From NCBI RefSeq assembly GCF_963678635.1, contig NC_087068.1, positions 9,680,027-9,744,026 on the forward strand: a DNA stretch of 64,000 nucleotides. The letters are read 5' to 3'. Below are positions 48,034 to 59,289 of this stretch, piece by piece. The first letter of the stretch is position 1. Each line of letters begins with the position of its first letter. The DNA comes from Symsagittifera roscoffensis (lineage: Eukaryota > Xenacoelomorpha > Acoela > Convolutidae). A model generated the notes under the pieces. The model was not told the DNA's origin. It ran no database searches and was given only the letters and a program-made list of their open reading frames with translations. The position numbers and the translations under genes were made by a program.

Positions 48034-48546
48034 CTACAATTCAGTTAAATAACAAATTAACCAAAAAACAATCTGCGAAACCAAGAATATAACAACCTTG
48101 TAACAAATTTATTGGACCCCAAATTTTTGAAATAATTCTGACCTTCAAGCTAAAAAATAAATCGAAAACTTCGCAGAAGTTTGAGGTTTGCCTTTCTAAA
48201 GGCGTACTGTGAGTTATGTTTCATTGAAAATTGCATGACAGATCGGTGCTGAATGAACTTCTTTACAAATTGGGCTTGAAGTTACAATTGACGTCTCTGT
48301 AAAAGTGCAATTCGTTTGCTTTGCTCTTTCGACAATTCAAGTGCAATTTTGAAGACTAAGTTGCATTTTCAACGCCATTTACTGTCTCAGGGCCAGAATT
48401 ATTGGAAAGTGTTGGCAATATCCTTTTAGATCAGCCCATCTGAGCGAAGTAAATTAAAGAAAAAGTGCTGATTTTGACGTCTGAAATCAATTTTCATTGC
48501 ATTTCAACCGCATAGCTTTTAATAAATTTTAATTTCATTGCATTTA

Positions 48547-51500
48547 AACCGCATATAGAGAGTTGCAAAAAGTTCGGACAGACAGAATTAATTAAAAAGA
48601 GCAACTATCTCTAGACATGAACGGAAATTAAAACTGAAATAAAGATAACATCGAAATTTCATAAAGCAGAGTTTCGGGATCTACTTAACAATCCCCACTT
48701 TCAAGAAAGGGGGGGGGGATTGATAATTAGATTACTTGCAGCGAACTTTCGACCAATCAGAATGCAGCAAAATTCGAATTTACATACAATGCTCTAGTGC
48801 GACTTTACTATTTATATTTACAGGGTTGTATATTATTTAGTAAATACAATGGGGGGGGAATGCTAAGTAGATCCGAGTTTCGCTCAAAACTTATAACCAC
48901 GGCGGGCAATTGCATCCGACGCGTCGAACTGTTTCATAGTAAAATCTGGATGTTCTTCGCAGTATATAAAAATTAGGCTAGCATAATTATCGGATAATCG
49001 ACGATCTCGCATTTTGAACTTGGTCTGACAAAAAATTCAAGGTTGTTCGGCTTCAGATTTTGCATGCAAGAAAGCGTCGAGAAGCACTGATTGCTCATTT
49101 TAATTAATTCTGTCTGGCCGAACTTTTTGCTACTAATTATATATATAGAAAGTTGCAAAAAGTTTGGACAGACAGAATTAATTTAAAAGAGCAACTGTCT
49201 AGACATCAACGGAAACTAAAACTGAAATAAACATAACGTGGAAAGTTCATAAAACAGAGTTACGGGATCTACTTAACAATCCCCCTTTCAAGAAAGGGGA
49301 GGAGATCGTTACCAAGGTTACTTGCAGCAAACTGTCGACCAATCAGAATGCAGCAGAGTACGAATTTACATACAATGCTCTTGTGCGAAATTACTGTTCT
49401 TACTTACAGGGGTGGAGATTCTTTAGTAGATACAATAGGGGAATTGTTAAGTAGATCCGATTTTCGCTCAAAACCTATAACCACGGCAGGCAATTGCATC
49501 TGAAGTTTCGAAATGTTTTATAGTAAAATCTGGATGCTCATAGCAGTATTTTAAAATTAGGCTAGCCTAATCATCGGATAATCGACAACCTCGCAATTTG
49601 AATTAGGTCTGACAAATAATTCAAGGTTGTTCGGCTTCAGATTTTGCATGTAAAAAAGCATCGAAAAGCACTGATTGCTCATTTTAATTAATTCTGTCTG
49701 TCCGAACTTTTTGCTACTAATTATAATAAGTAGCAAGAAGTTCGGGCAGACAAAAATAATTAAAATGAACAATCAGTGCTTTTCGACGCTTTTTGCATGC
49801 AAAATCTGAAGCCGGACAACCCTGAATTTTTTGTCAGACCAAATTCGAAAAGCAAGATCGTCGATTATCCGATGATTATGCTAGCCTAAATTTTAAATAC
49901 TTCAATCAACATCCAGATTTACTAAAAAATAGTTAGCGAAATTAGGTTAAGAATCAAAATCTAGAGGCATTTTGAGCAAAAAAAAAACAGATTAGGCCGT
50001 TCCAAAAAAAACGGAAATAAAAAGATGATCAAATCATTCAAAATTTAGAATTTTAGCCACTTTTGCAAAAATTTTCCTGTTTCAAGGTTTACTATTCGCT
50101 GCTTCTGATGCAGTTGCCCGCCGTGGTTATAAAATTTGAGCGATACTCTGCTTTATAAACTTTCGACGTTGTTTATTTCAGTTTTTTTTTCCGCTGATGT
50201 TAAAAAGGCAGTTGCTCTTTTTAATTAATTCTGTCTGTCCGAACTTTTTGCAACTCTCTATATAGAGAATTGCAAAAAGTTCGAACAGACAGAAATAATC
50301 AAAAAGAGCAATCTGCCAATTTTCAGCAGTTTTTGCATGCAAATTTGAATGTAAAAATTGTTTGAAAAAGGCCATTTGCTCTTTTCAATTCTTTTTGTCT
50401 GTCCGAACTTTTTGCTACTATAATTAGTAGCAAAAAGTTCGAACAGACAGAATTAATTAAAATGAGCAATCATTGCTTTTCAATGCTTTTTACATGCAAA
50501 ATCTGAAGCCGAACAACCTTGAATTTTTTGTCAGACCAAAATCAAGTTGCGAGATAGTCGATTATCCGATGCTTATGCTAACCTAATTTTTAACTACTGT
50601 TATGAGCATCCAGATTTTACTATAAAACATTTCGACGCTCCGGATGCAATTGCCCGCCGTGGTTATAGGTTTTGAGCGACACTCGGATCTACTCAACAAT
50701 CAACCTATTGCATCTACTAAAGAATCTCCACCCCTGTAAGTAAAAACAGTAATTTCGCACAAGAGCATTGTATGTAAATTCGGACTTTGCTGCATTCTGA
50801 TTGGTCGACAGTTTGCTGCAAGTAACCTTAGTAACGATCTCCTCCCCTTTCTTGAAAGGGAGATTGTTAAGTAGATCCCGTAACTCTGCTTAATGAACTT
50901 TCCACGTTATGTTTATTTCAGTTTTAGTTTCCGTTGATGTCTAGACAGTTGCTCTTTTTCATTAATTCTGTCTGTCCAAACTTTTTGCAACTCTCTATAA
51001 TTCTAGACAGTTGCAAAAAGTTGGATCAGATAGAATTAAATGAAAAGAGCAAATGACCTGTTTGAGAAAACTTTTGCATACAAAAACCAACTTTTCAGAC
51101 AAAAATTATCACTCAAGGCACCTAAAAATTCAGATTTGCATGTAAAAATTGCTCAAAAATGGCAAATTGCTCTTTTTAACTAAGAGAGTTGCAAAAAACT
51201 CGGACAGACAGAATTAATTAAAGAGAGCAACTGACAGGACATCAACGGAAATTAAAACTGAAATAAACATAATGTCGAAAGTTCATAAAGCAGAGTTTCG
51301 CTCAAAACCTATAACAACAGTGGGCAATTGCATCCGAAGCGTCGAATAGTAAACCTTGAAACAGGATAATTGTTGCTCAGGGTAGCTGATGTTTTTTTGC
51401 AATTAATTTCCAAATTTTGATCGATTTGATCAACTTCAATTCAGTTTTTGGGGGCGTTCTTATCTGTTTTTTTGTTGTTAAAAATAACTCTAGATTTCGA

Positions 51501-51735
51501 TTTTGCAACTTATTTTGCTAATTGTTTTTTTTATAAAATCTGAATGTTCATCAGCTTATTTAAATATTAAGCTGGCATAATCATTGGATAATCGATGATC
51601 TCGCATTTTGAATTTGGTCTGACAAAAAAATCAAGGTTTAGGCTTCAGATTTTGCATGCAAAAAAGCGTCGAAAAGAACTGATTGCTCGTTTTAATTAAT
51701 TCTGTCTTTCCAATTTTTTTGCTACTAATTATATT
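48547..51735. repeat. Array of abutting foldback elements FB3, unit 1
   Basis: At least six elements in a row, each bounded by AGTTGCAAAAAGTTCGGACAGAC and its complement GTCTGTCCGAACTTTTTGCAACT (or ...GCTACT). Approximate elements: 48,560-49,136; 49,145-49,722; 49,727-50,262; 50,266-50,410; 50,420-50,993; 51,005-51,180; 51,183-51,728. Inner ends read AATTAATTAAAAAGAGCAA. The 49.1-49.7 and 50.4-51.0 kb elements are inverted copies of each other, including the segment GACCAATCAGAATGCAGC and its complement. Junctions read CTCTCTATATAGAGA or TACTAATTATAATAAGTA. A typical MITE/foldback signature without transposase. Confidence 0.9.
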
Positions 51736-51938
51736 TTTGCCTGTTTCAACCTTTTACTATTTATTAACATTAAGAAAACACAAAAGTTTTTAGAATTTCA
51801 TCAGAATTAATATGGTGCAATTTTTTCTCCGAAATACTCAACCAAAATTTTGCCCCAAAAATGGGTCAATTTGGCTTTTTTCAATCAATCAAGAACTACG
51901 CTGAAACAACTTTGTTAATTGATCAGAAATATACATCA

Positions 51939-54900
51939 AGATATTGTTATCATGAGCTTCAATTTGAAAAGATATTTGACCTGTGATCATTTTCGTAGAG
52001 TTATGGGCGTTTAAAGATTGGCATTTTGGCCAAATTGGGACAATTAACAAGTGATATATTTCGCGCTATTAACGTGTAAGCGGAGATTTAATCCGTCTTA
52101 GAAATCGTTCCAAATTGGTTGAAAGAAGCTTATTTGCCATAATTTATTTGTTACAAGGAGCGAAATCTATCCTTTTGTACTTTATATGGGGTGTGGGGGA
52201 TGATTTTCATATAAAATTTCAAATATTAGAGAAAAAAGTTCATTTTTTTTATTTATCTATTTAATTTTTTATAGGTTATTACTGCTCCATAAACCTTAAA
52301 AGGCAGTCGGAACATTCACGGCTTCGGCCTGATACGAGCAGTCTTGTTTGTATGCGTTGCGAATTATCTCGCACAACAAAATCGTTTCAAAGTGAATCGA
52401 GGCTAGCTAATTGGTCGTTTTAACTTCGTACCACTCAAAATTTTACACTTTGATTTGGCGCAAATTAATTCTTAATATTTTCTTTTCCCAAAAAATATTC
52501 AAGATGAATTAAGGGACAGTCGGAACATTCAGGGCTTTGCCCTGATATACGAGTAGTCTTGTTTCGACTTTCCTAACGAAAGTAACGGAATTTTTGTGCT
52601 CGGGTGGGTATTATTTATTCAGAAAAATTTCGACTTTTTAACTAGCCATTTTTGACGGAATTTTTTAAAATCATTCGAAAAGTATTGTTGTCCTGAGCTT
52701 AACTTGAAAAGATCTTTTACCTGTGATCCTTTTTCACAAAGTTATGGGGGCTTAAAGATTGCCATTTTGGCCAATTTGCGATAATTAACGCGAGCTGTAT
52801 TTCGCGCTATTAACGCGTAAGCGGAGATTTAATCCGTCTTAGAAATTGTTCCAATTCGTTAAAGGAAGCTCATTTGCCAATTTGATTTGTTAATGGGAGA
52901 GAAATCTGTCACTTTGTACTTTATATGGCGTGCGGGTAGATGATTTTCACAAAAATCTCAATTTTTAAAATAAATTTTCATTTTATTTTTATTACATTTC
53001 ATTTGTTTTATGTTATTACAATTCAATAGACCTTAAACGGCAGTCGGAACATTCAGAGCTTCGCACTGATACGAGCAGTCTTTTGGATATTTATTTGAAC
53101 TCAATTAGACCCATCGAAATTGTTGCGACCCTCAGTGACAGAACACTGTCGACAGGGCACAAAAACGGGCAAACAGTATAATCCAAAAGTAACTTGCCAG
53201 AAAATTCACCCTTTCCTCATTGTGAGTAGTATTGAGCCATGGAAGTCCCGCTGAACTCAGTACAAAAGGGATTTTAACTGCGGCGTAACTAAGCATGAGA
53301 AAAAAACGTAGATAACCCTAATAATAACAGCTGATAACAACTGAAAAACGCACCAATCACTCGGGGGAAGACGTCAAAATTTATGAGATATTACAGATTT
53401 AACTAAACTTCAAGCTGTCGTAAACCTCAAGAAACTCGTTGAACATTCACCAGATTAACCCGTTATAGCAAACTAGTACATTTTTTTGGTCATTTTTATC
53501 AACTTTTGTCCGATCAACCTTGCTAACAATTTCGTTTGTCGTATTTCTGAAATAAAAATCCCTCATCGCTAGCTCTCTATAAAACATAATAAATTATAGA
53601 ATCTATTTTTTTAAAGAAAGTTTTAAACGTCATTCTAATTTCCAAAAACATTGCACAAAATTCTCAAGCTCATTTAAATCGCTGTAACCGTACTTTTTGT
53701 ACTCCGATATGCAAAACATTTCAAACGCTGTCCAATCCGTCTCATGAACAATTGTTTTCAAATCTGATACCATTCTCATCAGAACAATCAGTAACACCTG
53801 GTTCAAAGATGGTTCCACGAATACATTTTCTGCGGTCAATTGGAATGTTTTAACTAACTTCACAATTTCGGTCCAAATTTTTCTGTTCACACCGAATCGA
53901 CTGTTCACTTCGTTGAAACTTTTGTTCACACCTTTCAAAAGAAGTTCACGCCTCTCTTTATTCTGATCTTTATTGTCCAAATTAGGGATGGACACAATAT
54001 GTTGATCATTGCCTGGGTTTTTTTCTGATGAATTTATTAGTTGCTGTAATGCCGCGTCTTGTGATTTCGAGTAAAATTGAGCAACTTTGAAACAAAAGTC
54101 TTCATTCAGTAGACATTGATCCAGGAAATTTCCACCTATAAAAACTACTCTTCAATATTTTTAAAATACCAGAACTTGATTGTACATCTTTAAACCGATT
54201 AGATTCCGTCAAGAAGTTTTAATTTAAAAAGTTGTTTCGAAAGATAGTATATATGTTGCATCTGACTATGTTGCATCTTCTGAACTCTTTCAATTTCGAA
54301 GTATATAAAATGATATTTTCTGAATTTCGAACCTGCCAAAAGTTAAACAGCTTAACATATACTCTTCAGAAATAATTGCATCCAGTATTTTTAAGAGTTA
54401 ACAAACTTAAACTTCAGCAGAAAAATTCTGAATCAGAAAATAATAATTAACCTGTGGTCAAACTGATAGAAGCAGGCGCCTTCCACGACATAATCTGATT
54501 GCACAATTTGCAATATCCCAAACTTCTCCTCTCAATTTTGGCTGCAACTTCATCTTCCTCTACATGCAGCTCAGTCTCAACTTTCTGGTCGACCACTTCT
54601 GGCTTAAATTGTACCTAAAAACTGCTTTTTAAAAAACAGACATGGTTTCTAATTGATATTTAAGCCGACAAACAATTCATTGTGATACGTTAACGGGCTG
54701 TAGAGCTACAGAATTATTGAAAAATCAATTGATATTTGAAGGCCACAAATAATATTTGCAGAACTTTTTGGAGCATTACTGTAATTCTTTGAAAACCTAA
54801 TAATCCAACCTTTCTAGTTTTCTTCCTCGATTCATGGTTTTTAACTAAAACTTCCCCATCTTCTTCATGCAACTCTTCAAGGCCGTATTCGGTCACAGTA

Positions 54901-57900
54901 TATGTTGAACTCTCATTGACATCGCTATTCTTTTCATTTGATGGTCCAGTTCTCTGAAAACGCTCTTCGTTCAAACCCATCTCTCTCATCTCATAAAGTA
55001 ACTCGTTCATAATGATTTCATCACCTGGTTTTCCTTTCGCACTCTTGGGATATAATTGTATTTGAGACGCTGATTCTCTAAAAGGGACTCCATCTTCCGT
55101 TGTTTTTGACCACACAGGCGCTGCTGAGATCTGATTGGCTAAGAATGAAGAAGCTGCGAAACACCAGTCGCTGCAAAACTTCCGTCCGTTTGTTAGATCG
55201 TATACCCTACAATTCAGTTAAATAACAAATTAACCAAAAAACAATCTGCGAAACCAAGAATATAACAACCTTGTAACAAATTTATTGGACCCCAAATTTT
55301 TGAAATAATTCTGACCTTCAAGCTAAAAAATAAATCGGAAACTTCGCAGAAGTTTGAGGTTTGCCTTTCTAAAGGCGTACTGTGAGTTATGTTTCATTGA
55401 AAATTGCATGACAGATCGGTGCTGAATGAACTTGGGCTTGAAGTTACAATTGACGTCTCTGTAAAAGTGCAATTCGTTTGCTTTGCTCTTTCGACAATTC
55501 AAGTGCAATTTTGAAGACTAAGTTGCATTTTCAACGCCATTTACTGTCTCAGGGCGAGAATTATTGGAAAGTGTTGGCAATATCCTTTTAGATCAGCCCA
55601 TCTGAGCGAAGTAAATTAAAGAAAAAGTGCTGATTTTGACGTCTGAAATCAATTTTCATTGCATTTCAACCGCATAGCTTTTAAGAAATTTTAATTTCAT
55701 TGCATTTAAACCGCATATAGAGAGTTGCAAAAAGTTCGGACAGACAGAATTAATTAAAAAGAGCAACTATCTCTAGACATGAACGGAAATTAAAACTGAA
55801 ATAAAGATAACATCGAAATTTCATAAAGCAGAGTTTCGGGATCTACTTAACAATCCCCACTTTCAAGAAAGGGGGGGGATTGATAATTAGATTACTTGCA
55901 GCGAACTTTCGACCAATCAGAATGCAGCAAAATTCGAATTTACATACAATGCTCTTGTGCGAAATTACTGTTTTTACTTACAGGGGTGGAGATTCTTTAG
56001 TAGATACAATAGGGGGATTGTTAAGTAGATCCGAGTTTCGCTCAAAACTTATAACCACGGCGGGCAATTGCATCCGACGCGTCGAACTGTTTCATAGTAA
56101 AATCTGTATGTTCTTCGCAGTATAAAAAAATTAGGCTAGCATAATCATCGGATAATCGACGATCTCGCATTTTGAACTTGGTCTGACAAAAAATTCAAGG
56201 TTGTTCGGCTTCAGATTTTGCATGCAAGAAAGCGTCGAGAAGCACTGATTGCTCATTTTAATTAATTCTGTCTGTCCGAACTTTTTGCTACTAATTATAT
56301 ATATAGAGAGTTGCAAAAAGTTTGGACAGACAGAATTAATTAAAAAGAGCAACTGTCTAGACATCAACGGAAACTAAAACTGAAATAAACATAACGTGGA
56401 AAGTTCATAAAACAGAGTTACGGGATCTACTTAACAATCCCCCTTTCAAGAAAGGGGAGGAGATCGTTACTAAGGTTACTTGCAGCAAACTGTCGACCAA
56501 TCAGAATGCAGCAAAGTACGAATTTACATACAATGCTCTTGTGCGAAATTACTGTTTTTACTTACAGGGGTGGAGATTCTTTAGTAGATACAAAAGGGGA
56601 ATTGTTAAGTAGATCCGAGTTTCGCTCAAAACCTATAACCACGGCAGGCAATTGCATCCGAAGTTTCGAAATGTTTTATAGTAAAATCTGGATGCTCATA
56701 GCAGTATTTTAAAATTAGGCTAGCCTAATCATCGGATAATCGACAACCTCGCAATTTGAATTAGGTCTGACAAAAAATTCAAGGTTGTTCGGCTTCAGAT
56801 TTTGCATGTAAAAAAGCATCGAAAAGCACTGATTGCTCATTTAAATTAATTCTGTCTGTCCGAACTTTTTGCTACTAATTATAATAAGTAGCAAGAAGTT
56901 CGGGCAGACAAAAATAATTAAAATGAACAATCAGTGCTTTTCGACGCTTTTTGCATGCAAAATCTGAAGCCGGACAACCCTGAATTTTTTGTCAGACCAA
57001 ATTCGAAAAGCAAGATCGTCGATTATCCGATGATTATGCTAGCCTAATTTTTAAATACTTCAATCAACATCCAGATTTACTAAAAAATAGTTAGCGAAAT
57101 TAGTTTAAGAATCAAAATCTAGAGGCATTTTGAGCAAAAAAAAACAGATTAGGCCGTTCCAAAAAAAACGGAAATAAAAAGATGATCAAATCATTCAAAA
57201 TTTAGAATTTTAGCCACTTTTGCAAAAATTTTCCTGTTTCAAGGTTTACTATTCGCTGCTTCTGATGCAGTTGCCCGCCGTGGTTATAAGTTTTGAGCGA
57301 TACTCTGCTTTATAAACTTTCGACGTTGTTTATTTCAGTTTTTTTTTCCGCTGATGTTAAAAAGGCAGTTGCTCTTTTTAATTAATTCTGTCTGTCCGAA
57401 CTTTTTGCAACTCTCTATATAGAGAGTTGCAAAAAGTTCGAACAGACAGAAATAATCAAAAAGAGCAATCTGCCAATTTTCAGCAGTTTTTGCATGCAAA
57501 TTTGAATGTAAAAATTGTTTGAAAAAGGCCATTTGCTCTTTTCAATTCTTTTTGTCTGTCCGAACTTTTTGCTACTATAATTAGTAGCAAAAAGTTCGGA
57601 CAGACAGAATTAATTAAAATGAGCAATCAGTGCTTTTCAATGCTTTTTACATGCAAAATCTGAAGCCGAACAACCTTGAATTTTTTGTCAGACCAAAATC
57701 AAGTTGCGAGATAGTCGATTATCCGATGCTTATGCTAGCCTAATTTTTAACTACTGTTATAAGCATCCAGATTTTACTATAAAACATTTCGACGCTTCGG
57801 ATGCAATTGCCCGCCGTGGTTATAGGTTTTGAGCGACACTCGGATCTACTCAACAATCAACCTATTGCATCTACTAAAGAATCTCCACCCCTGTAAGTAA

Positions 57901-59289
57901 AAACAGTAATTTCGCACAAGAGCATTGTATGTAAATTCGGACTTCGCTGCATTCTGATTGGTCGACAGTTTGCTGCAAGTAACCTTGGTAACGATCTCCT
58001 CCCCTTTCTTGAAAGGGAGATTGTTAAGTAGATCCCGTAACTCTGCTTAATGAACTTTCCACGTTATGTTTATTTCAGTTTTAGTTTCCGTTGATGTCTA
58101 GACAGTTGCTCTTTTTCATTAATTCTGTCTGTCCAAACTTTTTGCAACTCTCTATAATTCTAGACAGTTGCAAAAAGTTGGATCAGATAGAATTAAATGT
58201 AAAGAGCAAATGACCTATTTGAGAAAACTTTTGCATACAAAAACCAACTTTTCAGACAAAAATTATCACTCAAGGCACCTAAAAATTCAGATTTGCATGT
58301 CAAAATTGCTCAAAAATGGCAAATTGCTCTTTTTAACTAAGAGAGTTGCATAAAACTCGGACAGACAGAATTAATTAAAGAGAGCAACTGACAGGAAATC
58401 AACGGAAATTAAAACTGAAATAAACATAATGTCGAAAGTTCATAAAGCAGAGTTTCGCTCAAAACCTATAACAACAGTGGGCAATTGCATCCGAAGCGTC
58501 GAATAGTAAACCTTGAAACAGGATAATTGTTGCTCAGGGTAGCTGATGTTTTTTTGCAATTAATTTCCAAATTTTGATCGATTTGATCAACTTCAATTCA
58601 GTTTTTGGGGGCGTTCTTATCTGTTTTTGTTGTTGTTAAAAATAACTCTAGATTTCGATTTTGCAACTTATTTTGCTAATTGTTTTTTTTATAAAATCTG
58701 AAGGTTCATCAGCTTATTTAAATATTAAGCTGGCATAATCATTGGATAATCGACGATCTCGCATTTGAACATTATTTAGTAAATACAATGGGGGGGGGGG
58801 GGGAATGCTAAGTAGATCCGAGTTTCGCTCAAAACTTATAACCACGGCGGGCAATTGCATCCGACGCGTCGAACTGTTTCATAGTAAAATCTGGATGTTC
58901 TTCGCAGTATATAAAAATTAGGCTGGCATAATTATCGGATAATCGACGATCTCGCATTTTGAACTTGGTCTGACAAAAAATTCAAGGTTGTTCGGCTTCA
59001 GATTTTGCATGCAAGAAAGCGTCGAAAAGAACTGATTGCTCGTTTTAATTAATTCTGTCTGTCCAATTTTTTTGCTACTAATTATATTTTTGCCTGTTTC
59101 AACCTTTTACTATTTATTAACATTAAGAAAACACAAAAGTTTTTAGAATTTCATCAGAATTAATATGGTGCAATTTTTTCTCCGAAATACTCAACCAAAA
59201 CTTTGCCCCAAAAATGGGTCAATTTGGCTTTTTTCAATCAATCAAGAACTACGCTGAAACAACTTTGTTAATTGATCAGAAATATACAT
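51939..59289. repeat. Segmental tandem duplication, unit 2 (about 7.35 kb)
   Basis: Homologue of 44,886-51,938. It contains the proximal RPAP2 exons 2-4. Near its end (about 58,765-59,000) it has a patch matching 48,825-49,030 (poly-G tract, then AGTAGATCCGAGTTTCGCTC) that replaces the sequence seen at the same place in unit 1, a sign of gene conversion or secondary insertion. After 59,289 it continues into unique palindromic DNA. Confidence 0.95.

Larger units (their letters stand above)
44886..51938. repeat. Segmental tandem duplication, unit 1 (about 7.05 kb)
   Basis: Starts at TATTGTTATCATGAGCTT and matches unit 2 (51,939 onward) over its whole length: hairpin repeats, RPAP2 exons 2-4 with their introns, and the foldback array. 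Exon offsets between units are 7,026-7,173 bp. Divergence by eye is a few percent, similar in exons and introns, apart from small indels. Confidence 0.95.
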
